Assembly: GCF_013368755.1 (NCBI RefSeq)
Contig: NC_049562.1
Coordinates: 1,364,001-1,428,000, forward strand
Direction of reading: 5' to 3'
DNA length: 64,000 nucleotides
DNA from: Talaromyces rugulosus
Lineage: Eukaryota; Ascomycota; Eurotiomycetes; Eurotiales; Trichocomaceae
The translations under genes were made by a program, and so were the position numbers. Positions 55,543 to 64,000 of this stretch are shown one piece after another. Position 1 is the first letter of the stretch; each line of letters starts with the position of its first letter. The notes below the pieces were generated by a model that did not search any database, was not told where the DNA came from, and saw nothing but the letters and a program-made list of their open reading frames with translations.

Positions 55543-56070
55543 GATTTTTATTTGACAAACAAGCCCAGGACAGATTTATGCAATGGCAAGAATGGATTTT
55601 TTCTTAAAAAGATATATAATATTCCGTCATAGACGAGAACCTTTTATGGCAAAAAGTATACCTCGCGGGGAAGGAGCTGTGATTCCGAATTCCAGCACTT
55701 GGTATGTATGAGACCGTATGCGTATCGGATGTGACCTTAACCGGGCCATTCTCCCCGAGGCGGCCTTCGAGGGGACAACGTCTTGGGCCCTTGGCTACTG
55801 AGTCAGGCCTCTACTCATATCCAAATTTCAAGTGCCATATTTTGGTCCTGATAACGTTGTCCTCGTGTATCAAGGTGGAAGTGCAGAGAAATTTATGATA
55901 GAGCTCACTGGTACCGGGGTAAATAGTTACCAGTTTACATTAATGTCACTGATCCACTGGTACATATAGAGATTGATACATGTATATACATCAATATATA
56001 ATACAATACCGTATATCTAACCGTGAAACTAATCTACTCTGACATCCAGGCTGAATCGGCCGCTACGGAA
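55543..56070. other. Intergenic region (qutB promoter side)
   Basis: About 0.53 kb. A TATA-like stretch occurs at 55980-56010. No site is certain. Confidence 0.35.
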
Positions 56071-56851
56071 TTATATGTCAATAGATTCTCCATCAAGCCA
56101 TTGCTTAGCTTGCCAGTACAGCAGATCGTGTTTCTTGCCGTTGACATTATCATTCTCCCTCCGATGCCCCGGCAAATCGCGCAAGACTTTTACTCCCATG
56201 GTCGCCTCCTGACAATACGCCAGATATCTATAACCGCTGGGATATTCTTTGAGTTTGTTCTCGTCCAAGTGTGGGACTTTGGTTGGGTTGACTGGGATCA
56301 ACTTGTCTTTCTCGTACCAGTGTCGGACAAATCGAGCTCCCCAATTTCCGCTCGCCGTATCCTTTTCCCAAAAGAAAATAAAACGACAGTCGGACTCTGC
56401 ATCGACTTCGGCCTCGTCAATAGTGAACCTCTGTGTGATGGTTGCTTTCATCTTGGTCACTGCTCGCTTTGCATCTGGAGTGATGTCGGTGGAAGAGCCG
56501 TGGATTCGGTGCATGATGAATGCGCCTTTGTCCATGCCAGCTTTGGAGGCTTCAAAGAAGTCCAGATGATGCGTTTTTCCAGTCCATGTAGTGTATACGT
56601 AAGCATCTGGATGGAAAATGGATTTCAAGTTTTCCCACTCGCATGCATCGCTAATATACAGGTTAGAAATTCCGAGCTCTTTCATTCTTCCCTTTTCGCC
56701 CCCACGATCTTTTACAGACGTACCGATACATGGGCCACCCCTCGGCCAACTCTCGTAACTTGTAGCGTTCCAGGGCAAGGTTGTCAGGGCCGTTATTGCG
56801 CACTGCATGCTCGGGCCGGGAGCCTGCTGGAAGGGAATGGAGATCGAGCAT
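56071..56851 (-). CDS. SnoaL-like domain protein in the qut cluster
   Basis: Exons 56851-56724 and 56650-56071 give 235 aa. A cone-shaped alpha+beta barrel of the NTF2/SnoaL_4 type is suggested by [58 protein letters not shown] and the strand RFIFFWEKD. The conserved D-W-E-N and HR residues are those usually near the pocket. Members act as isomerases, hydratases or aromatic-acid-modifying proteins. Its place between qutB and the fused dehydroquinase/dehydrogenase suggests a role in aromatic-acid catabolism, but this is inference. Confidence 0.75.
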
Positions 56852-57222
56852 TTTATAGAAGTGAAGTGTAATGTCCTGATGTATATTTCACAGTTTGTTG
56901 TGGTGCGAGGGAAGTGCGGGGAGGAAAACGGCTGTTTAGTTTGAGATATGTGTATGAATATCCCGCCTGTGTGTCCTCAGACCTACTAAATCGGACTGCT
57001 ATCCGAGCGATTATCTTGGGTTTTAAAAGAAGTACAAGCCTTTTTCCGAACCCTAATGATCTACGGGTATACATCATTCCTCGGTTAAGAACTCAGCCGA
57101 ACCGTAACTGGTATACATAACATAAAAGAACAGACAGATCATAACGAGAAAGCTGACTAAAGGGCTCAGAGTGCTTCCGAGGACAAAATATTAATTTTTT
57201 TCCCGTTCGCCCAAATCCTAAA
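56852..57222. promoter_or_regulatory. Divergent promoter
   Basis: 371 bp between the SnoaL-like gene and the fused dehydroquinase/dehydrogenase gene; presumed shared promoter. No motif assigned. Confidence 0.4.
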
Positions 57223-58893
57223 ATGGCAGTCAATGGTCTTCCAAGCCCAGATGTGCTCTCCGCCAATTATGCGGCGGGCAGGCAGAGCTGCGTTATCTGT
57301 CTAGCACATCAGGATCTTACTGAGCTCGGTACTACCATTCTCAAAAGAGCTAGTTACGGAGCAGCTGTATCTGAGCTACGAGTCGATCAACTGAAAACTC
57401 ATGGAGGGGGAATCGCTTCGGCAGAATATGTGTCTTCTCAAATTCGGTACCTACGAGAGACAACCGGTCTACCTATCCTCTTCACGATCCGCACGGTTTC
57501 TCAGGGAGGGAAATTTCCGGACAATTCTGCTGATGATGCTTTGCATTTGATGCTAGTTGCAGTCAAAGAAGCGTGCGAATATATAGACGTGGAACTCACT
57601 TGGCCGAAAGCAGTAATCTCGGGCATTGTTTCCCAGAAAGGAAATTCCAAGATCATTGCTTCGTATCACAATTGGACCAAAGGTATCTCGTGGTCTGGAT
57701 CCTTGTTGAAGGATTCCTATGAGGGTGCAAATCGGTTTGGAGGTATGCCAGCCAATTACTACCATCTAAACAGTCTACAATGCTGATACAGATCCGAAGA
57801 CATAATAAAACTAAGCATCACGAGCACTTATCTTTCGGATAATCACGAGCTAGCCCTTTTTATACGTGATCATCAAAAGCAAAGCACGAAGCCACTCATC
57901 GCCGTGGGAATGGGAGCCCATGGCCAGTTATCTCGAGTATTAAGCCCGATTTCTATGGCCACACACCCTCTTCTTCCCACGGCCACTGCACCGGGCCAGA
58001 TGTCGGTTGCCCGTATAAACGAGGTTTTGCACCTTATTGGCCGAATTCCTAAAAAGAAGATGTTTATTATCGGACACAATATCTCCCACTCGCTCTCCCC
58101 CACGATACACAACGCCGGCTTTGCTGAGCTTGGTTTACCGCATCACTACTCCATCCACCAAGCTCCGCAGATTGATGAATCGGTAGAGAAGATCCTAAAA
58201 GACCCGGATTTCGGAGGCGCGTCGGTCACCTACCCCCATAAACTTAACATTCAACCGTTTCTTGATTCGATTTCCGAGAATGCAGTCAGCATGGGCGCAG
58301 TGAACACGGTCGTGGTTGGACAATCGGCGGACAAGCCTGATCAGAGAATCCTGATTGGCGAAAATACCGATTGGGTAGGTATCCGCAACTGCATAAAAGG
58401 AAGCCCCGTTACACTTGATAGCTCTAGCACGCCTCTCGTGATTGGCGCTGGTGGCGCTGCACGAGCAGCCCTCTACGCTCTGCAGCGGCTCGGGATTTCA
58501 AATGTGACTGTTGTCAACCGGTCAAAGGAGCGGGCAGAGGGTTTGGCGTCAAGTTTCACTACCCTTAACATTTCGATTTTGACTAGCCTGCAGCAAGTCG
58601 ACGCCCCAGTCAGTTGTATCGTTGCCTGTATACCGGCAGATGATATCACCGAGGACGACATTCCGTCGAAACTTTTTGTATCAGGCAAGCCTGGGATACT
58701 CGTGGAAATGGCTTATCGCCCCAATGTCACCGCATTAATGAAGGCTGTCCGGCGCCTGGGGTCATGGTCAGTATCCAACGGGGTCGAGGTACTACGAGAA
58801 CAGGCGTATGCGCAATTCGAGCTCTGGACAGGATATAGAGCGCCTGTTCTGGCGATCGAAGAGGCTCTCATTAGTGCAGCTAGTTATCTTTAG
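57223..58893 (+). CDS. Fused type I 3-dehydroquinase / shikimate dehydrogenase
   Basis: Exons 57223-57742 and 57800-58893 give 537 aa. Residues about 20-235 are a type I dehydroquinase with intact ELRVD, SYHNW (catalytic His) and DIIKLS (Schiff-base Lys); the acceptor at 57799 is the one that restores DIIKLS. Residues about 270-537 are a shikimate dehydrogenase with SHSLSPTIHN, TYPHKLNI, GENTDWVGI and IGAGGAARAALYAL. Unlike QutR both domains look active and there is no kinase domain. It resembles plant-type DHQ-SDH fusions in layout. Likely supports interconversion of dehydroquinate and shikimate for catabolism. Confidence 0.85.
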
Positions 58894-59315
58894 AGTAGTG
58901 ATAGAATAATGAAAGGCACGATAGACACACTAAGCCTGTTCGGGAGCGGCCGGGGCGGCCTGGCAGGTGACCTGGCGGCCTCAGGGCTCAGGCAACCGCG
59001 GCCTGCATCAGTCAGCGCTGGCCCCGCCGAACTCGACCTTCCTTCACCGTTTTCCCGAGCACCTTGCTCTCTCCCTCTCTTTCTCTCTCCCACCTCCCTC
59101 TCGCCCGCCGGTCTACAAATCTATCGCTACCTCGACGACCTCACTTATGTATTTACCGCCGGTCCTTGTATTGCAGCAGTGACACATCGCCGACCAGAAC
59201 ATCCCTTCTTTCTCGACCCGACTCGCTCCCGGCACAGCGCTGCTTCCCGAAAGTCACTCCGATCCGGACCCCATTCGACGCAATCGCGCCCTCTCTCTCC
59301 AACCCGTCTGAAGCC
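58894..59315. promoter_or_regulatory. Promoter and leader of CNOT9 gene
   Basis: About 0.42 kb of CT-rich sequence (59060-59110) typical of a fungal housekeeping promoter and 5' UTR. The frame is open upstream of the chosen ATG, but the composition changes to non-protein-like. Confidence 0.5.
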
Positions 59316-60670
59316 ATGCTGCAGGCTCAGACCCAGCACGTCTTTTCCCACCAGCACCAGTATCCGCAGGCTGAGCCGTCGTGGCTGCACCAGCAACAGC
59401 AGCAACAACAGCAACAGCAACAGCACCACCAGGCCCAGCACCAGCACCAGCACACGTCAATTGCTCAGCAACATGCCCAAGCCCACGCTGCCGCCGCTGC
59501 TGCCGTAGCGCACCAGCAACACTACAATCGTATCGTCATGGCCGGAAACAACTCTGTTGCTGTTGCTGCCGCCGGGAATCAAGGCCAGTCCTCGGCCAAT
59601 CCCGCGGGCGCGGACGCTGCAGGTGCCGGTCTCGAAGGGGTACACACCGAAGACAATCGCAAAATCTTCCTTTGGGTGACCGAGCTTCTCGATCCCAATA
59701 GACGCGAGACTGCTCTTATGGAACTTAGCAAGAAGCGCGAGCAAGTTCCCGAACTGGCTCTCGTCATCTGGCATTCGTTCGGTACGTCGGCAGATCCGCG
59801 GCTTCCCCGGCTTCCTAACTCATCGCACTAACCGATTTTATAGGCGTCATGACAGCCCTGCTCCAGGAAATCATCTCGGTATATCCACTACTCAACCCCT
59901 CGCAGCTCACTGCCGCTGCCTCTAACCGGGTGTGCAATGCGCTAGCATTGCTTCAATGCGTTGCATCGCACAACGAGACACGCACTTTGTTTCTGAACGG
60001 TAAAAATTATCTCGGCGCTTTCGGACTACAGGCATGGCTAATATTGCTCTTACGAACAGCTCACATTCCCCTATTTCTCTACCCATTCCTTAATACCACA
60101 TCGAAATCGCGCCCTTTTGAATACTTGCGTCTCACGTCGCTTGGTGTCATCGGCGCCCTTGTGAAAAATGATTCTTCCGATGTGATCAATTTCCTCCTTA
60201 CAACCGAGATCATTCCTCTCTGCCTTCGTATCATGGAGACTGGCTCAGAGTTGAGCAAGACCGTCGCCATATTTATTGTCCAGAAGATATTGCTGGACGA
60301 CACTGGTCTAAACTATATATGCGCTACTTACGAGCGATTCTATGCCGTTGGAACGGTGCTGAGCAATATGGTTACACAATTGGTGGAGCAACAAACTGTG
60401 CGACTGCTCAAACATGTAGTCCGCTGTTTTCTAAGGTACGATAGATTACGAAACGTCCACTGTGGCAATAGCTGACTAGTTATTTACAGGCTAAGTGACA
60501 ACAACCGCGCTCGCGAAGCCTTACGACAATGTCTGCCGGAGCCTCTGCGGGATGCGACTTTCTCATCCGTTCTCCGTGACGATGCTGCCACTAAGCGTTG
60601 CTTGGCTCAGCTGTTAATCAATCTTTCAGATAATGTAGATGCCGGAAGCACTGCAGGTGCTGGCATGTGA
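59316..60670 (+). CDS. CCR4-NOT complex subunit CNOT9/Rcd1/Caf40
   Basis: Exons 59316-59781, 59844-59999, 60060-60435 and 60490-60670 give 392 aa. The N-terminal 90 residues are Gln/His/Ala-rich with a polyGln run. The conserved armadillo domain begins at [15 protein letters not shown] and includes [32 protein letters not shown] and VIFLLTT-like [15 protein letters not shown], then [16 protein letters not shown]. The domain binds the NOT1 scaffold and substrate adaptors for mRNA deadenylation. All introns fall at phase-consistent GT-AG sites. Confidence 0.92.
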
Positions 60671-61984
60671 AGCATAACTTTTATGTGCTTATTTGCTGAT
60701 ACATCAGTGATCATTTCACGACATGCATGGAACGGTATACGGCGAAATCGGTTTTTCATTTTTGGGCGCACAAAGATTGCATCAAAATCGACTGTCTCGC
60801 ACTTGTTATATTTATTATTTGGTTTTTTCTTCTTTTTTTTCTTCTTTTACTCTCCCCAGCGAGAGGTGTGGCAATGCGGATTCAACAACACCGCTCTGGT
60901 GGTACATCTAGCATCATCTGTGAGCGACGTGTTTGATCTGTCAGCCCTTTTCTTTCAACGTCATATCTTCAACTTATTGACTCTTTCGCATTCTTGTTGT
61001 CATGATTGAGGTATAGGTTGTTCCCTGGTGGCGACGACGCGGACGGTCCAGCATGGTTGTTTACATATTTGTTTGGGGTTATTATGTTTGTTTTTTGCTT
61101 TCACGGTTACCATTTTCATTGATCCCCTGCTTGTTTGTCTTTTTTCCTGCCCCATAGACTTTTGAGTGAACGAGAGATACCAGGGTGTTCGAGTTTCGAG
61201 TTTTTATTTTGCACAGTCATGTTCTTCTAACATCCCTTTCCCGTGCGATGAGACGAGGTAATCAATCGGCCATTTTTCATGTTTTTCCCCCTCCGAGTGA
61301 TTATCAAGAGGATTCCATGGGATTAGTGTGGGCTGAAGGCTGGCGCTTTCGAGTGGTTGTTGCAAAAATTCACTGCATGTTGTACTCTACCAAAAATCTG
61401 CGTTTATGTTATACGGGCTGTTCATGGAGAACCTCCATCCGAATGGCTGTTTTGTGACTTGATGTGTTTTTTTCCCCTGCATTTCTATGTCTTGCTAGAC
61501 CTACTGCAGCTGGAGATTCTACTCTTATGTATCGTTATCATGATCAACTATTTATTGTAATTGGATGCTGCGATTGATACAATGTGTTATGTGTAGAGCT
61601 ACATGGATCTAAAAGCAAATTTTACAATTACGGATTGAAAATGGTAGAATCCTAGTATCTCGCGTCCGGTTAATAAGTGCATATGCATTTCAATTAAACC
61701 CACGTGCATACAGCTGTTCCTACGTCCGGTCAACTGGTATGGTGTACACCGCCCCAATATGGAGCACATGGTGTTTAAGCTGTATGTAGTAATACTTGTT
61801 TCTGTAGTCATTCTTAATAAAATTATGTTCATTCCTACATATATGTTGCCTATTATTGCGGGGGGGGCATACTAGAATAGGCTAAAGAAAAGAAAACATG
61901 TACATCGTATAGAATATGATCACAATACAAAGAGCACTCACTCCTTGGCTCAAAGCTAAGCAACAAGCCCGCACGGCGTTTTTA
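60671..61984. other. Convergent 3' region
   Basis: About 1.3 kb, T-rich near 60810-60850 and with a G run at about 61860. No credible gene; probably long 3' UTRs. Confidence 0.4.
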
Positions 61985-63505
61985 TCACGAATCAAATCCG
62001 GAGCCGACGACGAAGCTCACATCGTCGTTAAACGAGGCGGCAGCGTCAAAAGAGTGAGGGCCGCTGTTGCTTGCAATGTAACCTATGGCATTGAAATGAC
62101 GCCAGTAGCGAGTAGGGTAGCTCCAAGACCGGAAGGAGTTACCCTGGCCGTTCAGGCCAGACTGAGGGCAGAAGGTAGCATCCTCGGAGAAACCCTTACT
62201 GTTGTCGTTGGCGTTGACATGAAGCTCGTAATTAGAATGGCGAATAAAGCTGCCAGGGGTGTCGACAGATTCAAACGAAAAGCAAGCGTCGTTACCAAGC
62301 CCAGTTTGAACGGTCCAGCTAGCCTGCTTTTGCAGAGTATCGTCACTGGATGATGTAACAACCTGGGTGTTCACAACATCATCGGTGTGGGCGATATATC
62401 TTGTCGAGCAGCAGGAAGTGGTGACTCGTAGTGTAATAGTATCGCCGACGGTGAGTTCTGGGCCACTGGTAAGAGACGTAGTGGCATATCCGGCAGCAAC
62501 GATGTTAGCCTGAACTTTGCTTTCGGTGTCATCAGAGGGATAGCCAGTGGTCATAACACCCTCGTAGAAGGTCCCCTGAGCACTGTCACTGTTGTCACCG
62601 CCGATACCAAGAATAATAGCTCCTTCTTTGATCATAGGACTGTAACCACCGTCCGGGCGTACTCCACTGTAATAGGTCGACAAGTCTCCAGTTGTAGCAT
62701 CACCACCACGGATTGCCCACTGGTTGGGTTCTCCCTTGACAATTGCAGTAACAAAGCGAGAGGTGATTGTCGGGTCAGCATCGTTGTTGATATGATCGTA
62801 ACCAGAGAAAAGACCATTTTCTAGATCCGCCATGATCCAGGGGCCATTTCCGGAACCCGTACCATGGCCAGAACCATCGCCGGTGCCAAAGTAAATAGCC
62901 TCCATATGACCGTTGCCGGTATCGCGACTGTTGGTCTCAGCATTGCCATAATCAAAGCAACAGCCGGTATTATAGTGAGTTCCGTCGAAAACTGCGTACA
63001 TGCCTTCCGGATCGTCTCCCGTGGCTGTGCCATTGACATCATTGTTGCGGTAACCGGTGAAAGGTGAACTGAAAACACCGTACGCTTTTTGGCCGTTCAA
63101 GGTCACCGGAGCACCAATTGCGCTGGCTAAATAGTCGTAGCCATTGGCCTCTGGGCCACTGGCAGCGCCTCCAGGCGGTGCCTGCGTGAGGTGATTACCA
63201 CTGCCCGACTGGTCGTAGATAATACTTATGAGACAAGTTGTGCCCTTGCAGAAGCTATCTTGAGAATCGGCATCAGCAACGCCGCTGGATAGAGGCGAGA
63301 TATCAGTCGTGCTGCTGTCAGAGCCACGCAACACCTGGTAGAGCGCGCCAGTATAGTCATCATACAGCGCACGAGTGGTACTGTGCGCAGCAACGCAAGG
63401 TGTGCCGCCAGAAGCATAAATATCGCAAGGCCCGGCTCTAGCAAGAGAGCCTGCACCAACAAGAGCAAGTGCGCTCACGCGCTTGAGGGCTGATTTTGAG
63501 GACAT
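61985..63505 (-). CDS. abfB: Alpha-L-arabinofuranosidase B (GH54 with CBM42)
   Basis: Secreted enzyme that removes L-arabinose side chains from arabinan and arabinoxylan. Single exon, 506 aa. After the signal peptide (ALALVGAGSLARA) the mature start GPCDIYASGGTPCVAAHSTTRAL is that of GH54. The catalytic domain has paired Cys (GCCFDYGNAE) and the nucleophile region GTHYNTGCCFDYGNAETN; the acid/base Asp lies in a late DNSDSAQGTFYEG-type block. The C-terminal CBM42 (about residues 345-506) contains SFRSWSYPTRYWRH and FNAIGYIAS beta-trefoil repeats that bind arabinose. Confidence 0.93.
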   Translation of the reverse strand: MSSKSALKRVSALALVGAGSLARAGPCDIYASGGTPCVAAHSTTRALYDDYTGALYQVLRGSDSSTTDISPLSSGVADADSQDSFCKGTTCLISIIYDQSGSGNHLTQAPPGGAASGPEANGYDYLASAIGAPVTLNGQKAYGVFSSPFTGYRNNDVNGTATGDDPEGMYAVFDGTHYNTGCCFDYGNAETNSRDTGNGHMEAIYFGTGDGSGHGTGSGNGPWIMADLENGLFSGYDHINNDADPTITSRFVTAIVKGEPNQWAIRGGDATTGDLSTYYSGVRPDGGYSPMIKEGAIILGIGGDNSDSAQGTFYEGVMTTGYPSDDTESKVQANIVAAGYATTSLTSGPELTVGDTITLRVTTSCCSTRYIAHTDDVVNTQVVTSSSDDTLQKQASWTVQTGLGNDACFSFESVDTPGSFIRHSNYELHVNANDNSKGFSEDATFCPQSGLNGQGNSFRSWSYPTRYWRHFNAIGYIASNSGPHSFDAAASFNDDVSFVVGSGFDS

Positions 63506-64000
63506 CTCGGTTTATAGGCGTTTTGAGCTCCTGGACAAGACCACTGGCCATCGCAGCAGAGAGGGGGGCACACCCCCGGTTTTAAAGAAAAGGGCTCTCT
63601 ATCCCTCTCTCCATCGTCTTGTGACCATTCAACATGCAATAATAATATCGCCGATGGTTACTGGTATCTTGGCACGCTTTTTTGCTCAGCGTTACATTGC
63701 AGACGCCCACGCTTTCCGGAATTTAGACCGGTCTATTACTGAGTCTAAATATGAACCTGGTTAGATGTCAGCGTATAATTTCCAGCTGGCCGCGCTAGGA
63801 CTCCTCCATTTTTTTCCGGTAAAGCTTGGCCTAATAATACAAGGTTGCAGTCTGCTCAATAGTGCGGACACTGGAGAGCCGAGTCAGGCCGCCTTCTCGT
63901 CAGCAACTGGCGAAACACACATTAGTTATTTCATAGCGAGGGCCGTGGGGGCTTCAGTGTAGAGGACAAAGTGCCGTGTTTCCAAAGTAAACAGGCTACT
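63506..64000. promoter_or_regulatory. abfB upstream region
   Basis: Presumed promoter of the minus-strand abfB gene. It contains CCGGGG on the minus strand at 63574-63579, a match to the CreA consensus SYGGRG, and a TTTAAA box near 63580. No certain XlnR (GGCTAA) site is seen. Short ORFs here are not called. Confidence 0.45.

Noticed and set aside
62000..62353. 145-codon plus ORF opposite abfB
   Set aside because: Antisense shadow of the CBM42 coding region.

Overview
The window comes from a filamentous ascomycete, most likely a Eurotiales mould (Aspergillus/Penicillium/Talaromyces type). Supporting signs are short 45-90 nt introns with GTRNGT donors and CTRAC branch points, a quinate-utilisation (qut) gene cluster, a GH54 arabinofuranosidase, and AT-rich stretches with C-to-T/G-to-A decay that looks like RIP. 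Gene models were spliced by eye from reading frame, splice signals and remembered family conservation. No database search was possible.

Left block (1-11.3 kb) is ordinary core genome: a BRCT repair scaffold (Rtt107/Brc1, partial), a peroxisomal alpha/beta-hydrolase ending in SKL, an alkaline ceramidase with a GC-AG intron, prefoldin subunit 1, a coiled-coil protein of unknown function, and the mitochondrial glycine carrier Hem25.

Middle block (11.3-42.3 kb) is an accessory island with low gene density, decayed repeats and pseudogenes. In order it holds a secreted Ser/Thr-rich protein, diverged repeats, a UstYa-family (DUF3328) oxidase and a tiny secreted protein lying between two 47-bp inverted repeats, a proline-iminopeptidase-like hydrolase, a rhodopsin-domain membrane protein, an intronless S53 sedolisin without signal peptide, a polyglycine/polyproline ORF, an ankyrin protein with a polyglycine tail, a subtilisin (S8) with a polyglycine and tandem-repeat N-terminus, a convergent gene for a candidate fungal gasdermin-like protein, an orphan polyglycine exon, a PD-(D/E)XK-nuclease-like gene, an SDR and a decayed phosphotransferase gene.

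The most interesting part is 24.6-35.5 kb. A subtilisin and a gasdermin-like candidate sit tail to tail with 62 bp between stops, the arrangement expected for a protease/pore-former cell-death pair (HET-Q2/HET-Q1 logic). Around them five loci encode polyglycine with mixed third codon positions. The ankyrin protein and the protease both carry it next to short possible assembly motifs. A truncated second copy of the gasdermin-to-polyglycine segment lies 8-10 kb away, and its polyglycine half carries RIP-like changes. I infer a regulated cell-death or allorecognition locus whose parts may be joined through polyglycine modules.

Right block (42.3-64 kb) returns to orderly genome: two Cys-rich surface proteins, a rhodanese, the qut cluster (qutC, qutE, qutR, qutA, qutB plus a SnoaL-like protein and an extra fused type I dehydroquinase/shikimate dehydrogenase), the CCR4-NOT subunit CNOT9/Rcd1/Caf40, and abfB. 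The qut genes form a catabolic route from quinate or shikimate through dehydroquinate and dehydroshikimate to protocatechuate. QutA is the activator, and QutR is an AROM-derived repressor that has lost the Schiff-base lysine of its dehydroquinase domain. No tRNA, rRNA or CRISPR was seen.
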